From positions 2,418,001 through 2,482,000 of the forward strand of contig NZ_QYRP01000002.1 of NCBI RefSeq assembly GCF_003600895.1: DNA of 64,000 nucleotides, given 5' to 3'. The translations under genes were made by a program, and so were the position numbers. Every line of letters begins with the position of its first letter. The stretch's first letter is position 1. The DNA comes from Nocardioides cavernaquae. GTDB taxonomy: Bacteria; Actinomycetota; Actinomycetes; Propionibacteriales; Nocardioidaceae. A model generated the notes under the pieces. It saw only the letters and a list, made by a program, of their open reading frames with translations, made no database searches and was not told the origin of the DNA. Below are positions 25,001 to 33,800 of this stretch, piece after piece.

Positions 25001-27666
25001 ACGACGGGGAACCGGCGCTGTGAGGCGCCCTTGAGCCGTTCGAGCTGCTCGCGGATGTCGCCGGCGCGCTCGGGGTCGGGGGCCGGCTCGCTGATCCAGC
25101 GCTGGAGCAGGGCGATGACGATGTCGGCGTCGGAGGCCGGTCCCTGCTGGGCGAGGAAGATCCGCAGGACCGCGTCCTCGAGGCGCGGAGTGCGGTCGAG
25201 GTCGGTGACCCCGTAGTGGGCGAGGACCCGGGAGAGCCGCTGGCGGAAGTGCTCGGGCAGGCCGCCTCGCTCGGGGTCGAGGCTGCGCAGGTAGGTGTGG
25301 AAGTGCTCGCGCGAGCTGTGCACGCGCAGCTCCGTGCGGCGTTCGTCGTCTGCCGGGCGGTCGCGGTGGAGGTCGGCGACATCGGTGAACAGGTCGACCA
25401 GCGCTGCGTCCGACGCGATGACGTCCACGCCGGAGGCCCGCAGCTCGTCGCGCGCGGCGAGGTACTCCTTCAGTGCACCGGCCCGGTCGCCCGCGGGCAC
25501 GTCGTAGCCGAGGATCAGGCCGGTGAGGTCTGCCCGGGCGCGGTCGGCGCGCTGCTGCAGCGTGGGCACGGCGGTGTCCGTGGGCAGGAACAGCGCGGCG
25601 CTGTCGTCGTCGGCGACCGCTGCCGCGGTCGAAGCGTCACCGTCGACCGCGACCGGCTCCAGCCGGAGGAGGGGTGCGCCGGTCTCGACCTGGGAGCCGG
25701 TGATCACGAGGAGGTCCCGCACGCGAGCAGCGAACGGCGCGTGGATGACGGTCTCCATCTTCATGCTCTCCAGCACGAGCACGGGAGCGCCGGCGGCGAC
25801 GACGTCGCCGATCGCGGCCGGGGTGGCGACGACCAGGGCGGGAGCGGGCGAGCGGACGATGCCGCCCTCGTCGCGGCTGATGCGGTGGGTGATGCCGTCG
25901 ACCTCGACCAGGTGGACCGGGCCGTGGACCGCCGAGACGATGCGGTGGCGGTGCTGGCTGGACTGGCCACCGACCACCAGGTGGGCGTGGAAGGTGTCGA
26001 GCCACTCGAGCTCGACGTCGGCGGTGACGGATTCACCGGTCGGCTGCGCGCCGGCCGTGATGGTCACCCGGTAGCGGCCGGCGGCGGGCTGCACGGCCGT
26101 GAGCCGGTACGTCGTGCCGCGGAGCTTGACCTCCACCGGCTCGCCGACCTTGTGCTGCACCTGGGGACGGCCACCGTGGGCGGTCTCCAGCAGGCGAGTG
26201 CGCTCGACGGCGAGCTCCTCGTCGTACGCCGTGATGGCGGCGACGAGCAAGGCGACCTCGCGGTGGGTGTCGGGGGCGAGACGTCCCTCGCCGCGGGCCC
26301 GGTCGATCCACGCGGTGTCGGCCCAGGCGGGCTCGCCCGTGAGGACCTCGGGCTGGTCGAGGAGGTCGAGGATGAAGCCCTTGTTGGTGGTGCCGCCCTC
26401 GATCACGACGGTGGTCTCGGCCATCGCGCGGCGCAGGCGGGCCAGCGCCTCGTCGCGGTCGCGGCCGTAGGCGATGACCTTGGCGATCATCGAGTCGAAG
26501 TCGGCGGGGATGACGTCACCCTCGCCGAGGCCGGTGTCGACGCGGACGCCGGGACCGCTGGGCAGCTTGAGCAGCGAAACCCGGCCCGGTGCGGGGGCGA
26601 AGTCGCGGTCGGGGTCCTCGGCGTTGAGCCGGGCTTCGACGGCGTGGCCGATCTCGTCGGGACGTCCGCCGTCGTTGTTGAGGGCCTCGAGACGCCCACC
26701 TGCGGCGACAGCGATCTGGGCCTTCACGAGGTCGACGTTGGTGGTCAGCTCGGTGATCGGGTGCTCGACCTGGAGCCGGGTGTTGACCTCGAGGAAGGCG
26801 AAGGACTTCTCCTCGGGCTGGTAGAGGAACTCGACGGTGCCCGCACCGGCGTAGCCGACCGCGACGGCCAGCCGCTCGGCCGACTCCTTCAGCAGGTCCA
26901 CCTGGGAAGGCGAGAGCAGGGGAGAGGCGGACTCCTCGATGACCTTCTGGTTGCGTCGCTGCACGGAGCAGTCACGCACGCCAAGGGCCCAAGCGGTGCC
27001 GTGGCTGTCCGCGATCAGCTGGACCTCGACGTGGCGCGCGCCCGTGACGACGCGCTCCAGGAAGACGATGCCGTTGCCGAAGGCGCGCTCTGCCTCGTCG
27101 CGCGTGCGCTGGTAGGCGTCCTCGAGCTCGGCGGCGGTGTTGACCTTGCGGATGCCGCGTCCGCCGCCGCCGGCGGTGGCCTTGAGCATCATCGGGTAGC
27201 CGATCGTCTCGGCGGCCGCGAGCGCCTCCTCCAGCGTGTCGACCGGCCCGTTGCTCCAGGGGGCGACCGGCACGCCGACCTTCTCGGCGATGCGCTTCGA
27301 GCCGATCTTGTCGCCGAGCTGGCGCATCGCCTCGGCGCTGGGGCCGATGAAGGTGACGCCCAGGCGGTCGCACAGGTCCACGAACGTCGGGTCCTCGGCG
27401 ACGAAGCCCCAGCCGACCCAGACGGCGTCGGCGCGGGTCTCGACGAGTGCGCGCTCCAGCACGGCGAGGTCGAGGTAGGGCCGTGCGGAGGCCGGGCCGA
27501 GCCCGTAGGACTCGTCCGCCTCACGCACGAACATGGCGTGCCGCTCGACGTCGGTGAACAGTGCGATCGTCGTCAGCTCCTGGCCGGACGACGTCAGGTC
27601 GCGGACGGCGTGGATCAGCCGCATGGCCGCCTCGCCGCGGTTCACGATCGCGATTCGGGAGAACAC
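22096..27666 (-). CDS. Fused multidomain acyl-CoA (acetyl/propionyl-CoA) carboxylase
   Basis: Single chain of 1,856 residues. In order: biotin carboxylase (about 1-450; FSRIAIVNRGEAAMRLIHAV, ATAGGGGRGIRKV); a linking region; a biotinyl domain with ESMKMET (biotin Lys636); a central region of about 600 residues without clear motifs; and a carboxyltransferase part (about 1290-1856; ANLSGFDGSPDSMRNLQLEYGAEIGRAI). This order resembles eukaryotic acetyl-CoA carboxylase rather than the split bacterial enzyme. It would make malonyl-CoA or methylmalonyl-CoA. Two adjacent GTG codons follow GGAGG; the second (27666) has better spacing. It is divergent from FAS-I and shares its control region. The acyl-CoA preference cannot be told from the sequence. 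Confidence 0.88.
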   Translation of the reverse strand: MFSRIAIVNRGEAAMRLIHAVRDLTSSGQELTTIALFTDVERHAMFVREADESYGLGPASARPYLDLAVLERALVETRADAVWVGWGFVAEDPTFVDLCDRLGVTFIGPSAEAMRQLGDKIGSKRIAEKVGVPVAPWSNGPVDTLEEALAAAETIGYPMMLKATAGGGGRGIRKVNTAAELEDAYQRTRDEAERAFGNGIVFLERVVTGARHVEVQLIADSHGTAWALGVRDCSVQRRNQKVIEESASPLLSPSQVDLLKESAERLAVAVGYAGAGTVEFLYQPEEKSFAFLEVNTRLQVEHPITELTTNVDLVKAQIAVAAGGRLEALNNDGGRPDEIGHAVEARLNAEDPDRDFAPAPGRVSLLKLPSGPGVRVDTGLGEGDVIPADFDSMIAKVIAYGRDRDEALARLRRAMAETTVVIEGGTTNKGFILDLLDQPEVLTGEPAWADTAWIDRARGEGRLAPDTHREVALLVAAITAYDEELAVERTRLLETAHGGRPQVQHKVGEPVEVKLRGTTYRLTAVQPAAGRYRVTITAGAQPTGESVTADVELEWLDTFHAHLVVGGQSSQHRHRIVSAVHGPVHLVEVDGITHRISRDEGGIVRSPAPALVVATPAAIGDVVAAGAPVLVLESMKMETVIHAPFAARVRDLLVITGSQVETGAPLLRLEPVAVDGDASTAAAVADDDSAALFLPTDTAVPTLQQRADRARADLTGLILGYDVPAGDRAGALKEYLAARDELRASGVDVIASDAALVDLFTDVADLHRDRPADDERRTELRVHSSREHFHTYLRSLDPERGGLPEHFRQRLSRVLAHYGVTDLDRTPRLEDAVLRIFLAQQGPASDADIVIALLQRWISEPAPDPERAGDIREQLERLKGASQRRFPVVGDLARSIRFRWFDQPLVDADRAAVLSGVRDEVAALAGAPAAADRVARIEALAAIPEQIVALLSAQLGERLASGGDGGDDPMLEVMTRRHYRDLVRDLTVTQRDGRSFLRAAYDLDGTGRQLVTTSGSYDELADPSSVLVTGLAAALADAGATAAAVADLYLLWPTAPESSTDVAAVLQDALAGTDLITRARRITVAVCTGDERRVDYFTFRPGDATEEPVVEDDLVHGVHPMVARRLDLWRLRDFQITRLDAPDDVLLYECVARENADDRRLVALAQVRQLAVVRDEDGRVTGVPHAERAIESCLEAVRRARTSRGAAGARLDLNHVWVHVWPVVEGDLEQITGLQRKITPLTDAAGIAEVLAVGRVAGPDGSPVPMSLRFAPGPGGRVVSSIEAPPTEPLKTLDSYDSKVLRAKRRGLVYPYELLPLLTGPRGSFVEHDLDDTGVLVPVDRPRGLNKAGIIAGVVSTPTDLHPEGVTRVVLCGDPTKALGAVAEAECTRVIAAIDLAEQMGVPLEWYALSAGARISMDSGTENMDWVAAGLRRIIEFTQAGGEINVVVAGINVGAQPYWNAEATMLMHTKGILVMTPDSAMVLTGKQSLDFSGGVSAEDNFGIGGYDRVMGQNGQAQYWAPDLPGAFEVLMAHYEHTYAAPGEAGPRRAVTSDPDDRDVSSFPHTDPSSDFTTVGEIFSAATNPDRKKAFDIRTVMRAVADQDHTTLERWAGMADADTAVVFDAHLGGHPVCLLGIESKPVPRRGFPPADGPDVYTGGTLFPRSSKKAARAINAASGNRPLVVLANLSGFDGSPDSMRNLQLEYGAEIGRAITNFDGPIVFVVISRYHGGAFVVFSKALNPRMTVLALEGSFASVIGGAPAAAVVFSAEVDKRTARDAQVLELETLVADAAPAERGRLAVELGRLRASVRAEKLSEVAGEFDGVHDIHRAVRVGSVDAVISARQLRPEIIAAITRG

Positions 27667-27750
27667 CACTACCTCCGGTTGCGCCTCCGAGGCGCCTAGG
27701 AAAATGTGCAGGGAAACGTGTCGAGAAAAGGTGAGGGAACCATCATGATC

Positions 27751-27799
27751 GAAACATGAGGAAATACTCAACTAAAACTTGAGAATACCCTCATGTTTC
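27751..27799. promoter_or_regulatory. Shared carboxylase/FAS control region with FasR-like inverted repeat
   Basis: GAAACATGAGG (27751-27761) and CCTCATGTTTC (27789-27799) are perfect 11-bp inverted arms 27 bases apart. Nested inside are CTCAA (27767-27771) and TTGAG (27779-27783). The local sequence is AT-rich in a very GC-rich genome. Minus-strand TTGAGT and plus-strand TTGAGA could serve as back-to-back -35 elements. The same arm occurs in the ppc promoter and a close variant lies before the tetR gene. Confidence 0.65.
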
Positions 27800-27806
27800 T
27801 GTTTTC

Positions 27807-30800
27807 ATGGTGTGCGTGACCCCAGACACCGCTCTCGCCACCACGGCCATTGACACCGCCTCCGGTTCCTCCACGACTTCGGTCAACGGCGCCTCCAACG
27901 GTGCCTCCAACGGACTTCCCGACCACACCGGCAAGCGCCTGCTCGACCGCCTTGCGGCCGGCACTCCCTTTGCCGTTGCCTTCGGTGGCCAGGGCGCCGA
28001 CTGGCTCGAGCCGCTCGCGGAGCTGGTGCGCGTGCACCGCCTCGAGCTCGGTCCGATCGTCACCGCCGCCGAGGCCCGCCTCGCACCCGTTGCGGCCGAG
28101 CTGCTCCGCGCGGATGCGGACTTCCGGCCGGTGGCGTGGCTCGACGCGGTCGTCGAGTCCCACTCCGCCGAGGTCGAGGACGCTCCCGAGATCCCCTCGC
28201 GTGAGCGCCTCCTCTCGCCGTCCCGGTCGCTGCCCGGCATCACGCTCAGCCACCTCGGTGCCCTCCACGCGCTGCGCGACATGGGTCTCGACCCGCGCGG
28301 TGCCGTGGCCAAGATCGGCCACTCGCAGGGTTGCCTCCCGATCTCCGTCATCGACGGTGCCGACGAAGCCGACGTACTCGCGCTCTCCCGCCTGATCGGT
28401 GCGGCAGCCGAGGTCGTCGGCGTACGACGTGGTCTCCTGGGGGAGTGCCTCGTCGCCGTCCCGCTTCCTCACGCCGAGGTGCAGGAGGCCATCGACGGAC
28501 TGCCCGCCTCGAGCCGCCTCGTCGCCGCGATCGTCAACGGTCCTTCGTCCACGGTCGTCTCCGGCCCGGTCGTCGGCCAGGAGCGGCTGCGCCAGGCACT
28601 CGGTGACGACGTCACCGTCGACCCGGTCCTCGCTCGCGCTGCTTACCACCACCCCGAGTTCGCCGAGGCCGTCGACCTGACCGTCGAGTGGGCCGTCCGC
28701 TGCGGCCTCGACGCCGACTGGGCCCGTGACCTCGCCCACCGCTCGCTCGTCGAGCCGATCGACTGGCCCGCGCAGGTCGAGACCGTCGCCGACGCCGGCG
28801 CCCGCTGGCTGCTCGACCTCGGCCCGGTCAACCTGGCCAGCCAGATCTCGGCAGGCACCGCCCGCGCGCACGGCATCGGCATCGTCGCCCCGACGACGCC
28901 CCGCGGCCTGCGCGAGCTCACCGTCGCTGGTGCGGCTCCGCGCCGCACTGCCGCCTGGACGAGCTTCGCCCCCGAGGTCGTGGCCCTGCCCGACGGCACC
29001 CGCCGCGTCGAGACCCGCTTCACCCGCCTGACCGGCCGCTCGCCGATCATCCTGGCCGGCATGACGCCGACCACGGTCGACCCCGCCATCGTCGCCGCGG
29101 CCGCCAACGCCGGCTTCTGGGCCGAGCTCGCCGGAGGTGGCCAGGTCACCGAGGAGATCTTCGCCGAGAACCTCGAGCGCCTCGGCAGCATGCTCGAGCC
29201 CGGACGCACCGCCGCGTTCAACGCGCTCCTGCTCGACCCCTACCTGTGGAAGCTCCAGCTCGGTGGCAACCGCCTCGTCCAGAAGGCCCGCGCGGCCGGT
29301 GCCGCCATCGACGCGGTCATCGTCACCGCCGGTGTGCCCGAGATCGAGGACGCGGTCGCGCTGATCCACGAGCTCCGTGAGGGCGGCATCGAGTACGTCG
29401 TCTTCAAGCCCGGCACCGTGGCCCAGATCAAGAAGGTCCTCGCCATCGCCGACGAGGTCGCTCCCGTCCCCGTGATCATCCAGGTCGAGGGTGGCAAGGC
29501 CGGTGGCCACCACAGCTGGGAGGACCTCGACGCGCTCCTCCTCACGACGTACGCCGACCTGCGCCGCCGCGCCAACGTCGTCGTCTGCGTCGGCGGCGGC
29601 ATCGGCACCCCCGAGAGCGCCGCGTCCTACGTGACCGGTTCGTGGTCGATCGGCCACGGCCGTCCCGCGATGCCGCTCGACGGCATCCTGGTCGGCACCG
29701 CCGCGATGGCCACGCTCGAGGCGACCACCTCGCCGGCCGTCAAGCAGCTGCTGGTCGACACCCCCGGCACCCCGATCTGGCTCGAGGACGGCGCCGTCGA
29801 CGGCGGCATGACGTCCGGGCGCAGCCAGCTCGGCGCCTCGATTCACGAGGTCGAGAACACCTCCGCCAAGGTCGGCCGCATCCTCGACGAGGTCGCCGGC
29901 GACGCCAAGGCCGTCGCGGCCCGGCGTCACGAGATCGCCGAGCTGCTCGACCTGACCGCCAAGCCCTACTTCGGCGACGTCGCCACGATGAGCTACGGCA
30001 CCTGGCTGGCGCGCTACCTGGAGCTCTCGGCCCCCGTCTCCGCGGCCGGTCCCGAGTGGCTCGACGTGACGATCCGCGACCGGTTCCACGCGCTCGTTCA
30101 GCGTGCCGAGGCCCGCCTCGCCGACGCCGACAACGGCCCGATCGCCACGCTCTTCCCGACGTCGGCCGACGTCGAGGACGGTGCCGCGGCGCTCGACGCC
30201 CTCCGCGCGGCGTACCCGGCTCTGGACGAGGTGCAGCTGCACCCCGCCGACGTCCCGTTCTTCGTCACGGTCTGCCGCCGCGCCGGCAAGCCGGTGCCGT
30301 TCGTCCCCGTCATCGACGCCGACGTACGCCGCTGGTGGCGCGCCGACTCCCTGTGGCAGTCGCACGACCCGCGCTTCCCGGCCGACGCCGTCTCGGTGAT
30401 CCCGGGTCCGGTCGCTGTTGCGGGCATCACCCGCGTCGACGAGCCCGTCGCCGACCTGCTCCGCCGCTTCGAGGCGGGCATCCTCGAGGCCGTCGTCGAC
30501 ACCATCGACGGAGCTCCCGCTGCCGTGGCCGGCCTGCGTCGCGCCCCCGACACGACGGGCGCCGTCTCGCTCGTGCTCGCCGCCCCGGACGCCGTCTGGG
30601 CCGGGCGCACCGTCATCAACCCCGTACGCCGGTTGGGCGACGACTGGCTCGTCGTCCACCCCGCGCGTGCCGAGCACCCCGCCACCGGCTCGGTGCTCAC
30701 GGGCGAAGGCGACGTGGCCGTCCTGGAGGTGCCCGTCGGCGCCACCGTCCTCCGCTTCCGCATCGCTGCCGGTGCCGACGTCGCCGCCGGTGCCGCTCCG

Positions 30801-33800
30801 GTGGTGCTCAACCCGGCATCCGAGATGACCGCGCTCCTCGAGCTCGCCGCCGGCGGTCCGTCCGCAGGTGTCGCCCGCTGGGAGCCGACCACCGGCGCCG
30901 AGCACGCCGCCGCGACCGCCGCTGGTGGGCCGGCAACGGCCGTCGTCCCCGATGCGCTCGTCGGCCTGGTCTGGCCGTCCGTCTTCGGTGCGCTCGCGCA
31001 GCGCCCCGACGTCGTCGAGGGCATGCTCGACCTGGTCCACCTCGACCACGCGCTGATCGGCTCGGTCCCCGTGGACGCAACCGACCTCGACGTCGACGTG
31101 CAGATCCGCAGCGTCGTCGACACCGAGGTCGGCCGAGTCGTCACGGTGGACGTCGACGTGGCGACCGGTTCGGGGGAGCCGGTCGCCACCCTCGTCGAGC
31201 GGTTCGCGATCCGCGGCCGCACGGGTGCCGTCGCCCTCGCCGACCCCGAGCGGGCCGGCGGCGCAGTGACCGACGAGCGCAAGGCCGAGCGTCGTCGGCG
31301 GGCCCACGCGACCGTCACCGCGCCCTCCGACCTGCGCACGTTCGCCAGCGTCACCGGCGACCACAACCCGATCCACACCAGCACCGCAGCCGCTGCCCTT
31401 GCCGGCCTCGGCGGGCCGATCGTCCACGGCATGTGGATCTCCGCGGTCAGCCAGCGCGTCGTCATGGAGCAGACCGGCCGGGCTCTGACCGGCTGGACCG
31501 CCCGCTTCCTCGCCCCGGTCCGCCCCGGCGCCTCCGTCGAGATCACCGCCCACCGCGTCGGCATCGACGCCGGTGTCGAGGTGGTCGAGGTCAGCGCCCG
31601 CGTCGACGGCGACCTCGTGCTGCTCGCGACCGCACGTCTGGCGGCTGCCCGCACCGCGTACGTCTTCCCGGGACAGGGCATCCAGCACGCCGGCATGGGC
31701 ATGGAGGGCTACCGCCGCAGCAAGGCTGCCAAGGCCATCTGGGACCGCGCCGACGACCACACCCGCAAGGTGCTCGGCTTCTCGGTGCTCGAGGTCGTCC
31801 GTGACAACCCGACCGAGCTCGTCGCCTTCGACGGCGTCCACAGCCACCCCGATGGCGTCCTCTTCCTGACCCAGTTCACCCAGGTCGGCATGGCGGTCCT
31901 CGCGGCCGCCCAGATGGCGGAGCTGGTCGAGGCCGGAGTCGCCGTCGACGACGCGATCATCGCCGGCCACTCCGTCGGTGAGTACAACGCGCTCGCTGCC
32001 GTCTCGGGCGTCCTCTCGCTCGAGGCCGTCGTCGAGGTGGTCTTCCAGCGCGGCTCCGTCATGCACACGCTGGTCCCGCGCGACGAGAAGGGCCGCAGCA
32101 ACTACCGCCTCGCGGCGATCCGTCCGGCCCAGTTCGGCGTTGCCGACGCTGACGTCCGCGCGTTCGTCGAGGGTGTCGCTGCCGAGAGCGGCGAGTTCCT
32201 CGAGATCGCCAACTACAACCTCCGCGGTTCGCAGTACGCCATCGCCGGAACCGTCGCCGGACTCGAGGTCCTCGAGGAGGAGATCGAGCGTCGTCGCGCC
32301 GCAGTCGGCGGCAAGGCGTCGTACATCGTCGTTCCGGGTGTGGACGTGCCGTTCCACTCGGGCGTCCTGCGCGGCGGCGTCGACGACTTCCGCGCCAAGC
32401 TCGGCGAGCTGCTGCCGCCGACGGTCGACCCGTCGCCGCTCCTCGGCCGCTACGTGCCGAACCTCGTGGCGCGACCGTTCGCGCTCGACAAGCCGTTCCT
32501 CGAGTCGATCCTCGAGGTCGCGCCCGCGGTCCGCATCGAGGAGGCGCTCGCCAACTGGGCCACCTGGTCGCAGAGGCCCGAAGAGTTGTGCCGCCTCGTG
32601 CTGATCGAGCTGCTGGCCTGGCAGTTCGCCAGCCCGGTGCGCTGGATCGAGACCCAGGACCTGTTCGTGGCCGACGCCGCCGACGGTGGCCTCGGTGTCG
32701 AGCGGATCATCGAGGTCGGCGTGGGCCGCGCGCCCACCGTCGCCAACCTCGCCTCGGCGACGCTCAAGCTTCCCGAGGTACGCCGCACCCTGGCCGGTCC
32801 GGTCGAGGTGCTGAACGTCGAGCGCGACGCCCTCGTGGTGTTCGCTCGTGATGAAGACCCCGTCGATCTCCCCGAGACCGACGAGGCGTCGCCGGATGTC
32901 CCCGCATCCGCTGCGACGGTGCCGGGTGGATCTCCCTCCCTCGTCCCGGCAACCCCGGCGCCTGCGGCGTCGGGCGGGCCGCGTCCCGCTGACATCCCCT
33001 TCGTCGGCGCGGACGCGACCCGGCTGCTTCTGGCCTGGTGGACCAAGGTCCGCCCGGACCAGCTCGGTGACGCCGACTCCATCGAGTCGCTCACCGATGG
33101 CGCCTCCTCGCGCCGCAACCAGCTGCTCGTCGACCTCGGTGCCGAGCTCAGCCTCGGTGCGATCGACGGTGCGGCCGAGGCCGACCTGCCGACGCTCTGC
33201 GCCCAGGTCAACGGCCTCTCGCGTGGCTACCGCCCGCTCGGTCCGGTGCTCTCCGCCGCGACCGGCGACCACCTGCGCAAGGTGCTCGGCCCGCTGGGTG
33301 CTCGCCAGTCCGCGATCGCCGACCGCGTGACTGGTGCCTGGCAGCTCGGTGAGGGCTGGGCGCTGCACACGCTCGTCGAGGTCGCCGCCGGCACCCGCGA
33401 GGGTGCCAGCGTGCGCGGCGGTGACCTGGCCACGCTCACGGTGCCCGGTTCCGCTGCCGAGCTCGACGGCCTGATCGACGCCGCCGTCGCCGCCGTCGCC
33501 GCCCGCCAGGGCGTCTCGGTGAGCCTGCCTTCCGCAGGTGGGGGTGGCGAGGTCACCCTCGACGCTGCCGCTCTGGCCGGGGTCACCGGTGGCATCACCA
33601 GCGCCCTTGCCTCGACCGCCCGGCACCTGCTCGCCCAGCTCGGCGAGGACGCCCCTGCGGCAGCCGTCGCCGAGGACACCGCCGAGGCGCGCGCCGCGCT
33701 CGACCGCATCGAGGTCGAGCTCGGCTCCGAGTGGCTGAACCTGACCGCCCCGGCCTTCGACGCCGGCCGTGCCGTGCTGCTCGACGACCGCTGGGCGTCC

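Noticed and set aside
25216-27699. An 827-codon plus-strand frame opposite the carboxylase
   Set aside because: Shadow of the biotin carboxylase region with no recognisable domain.
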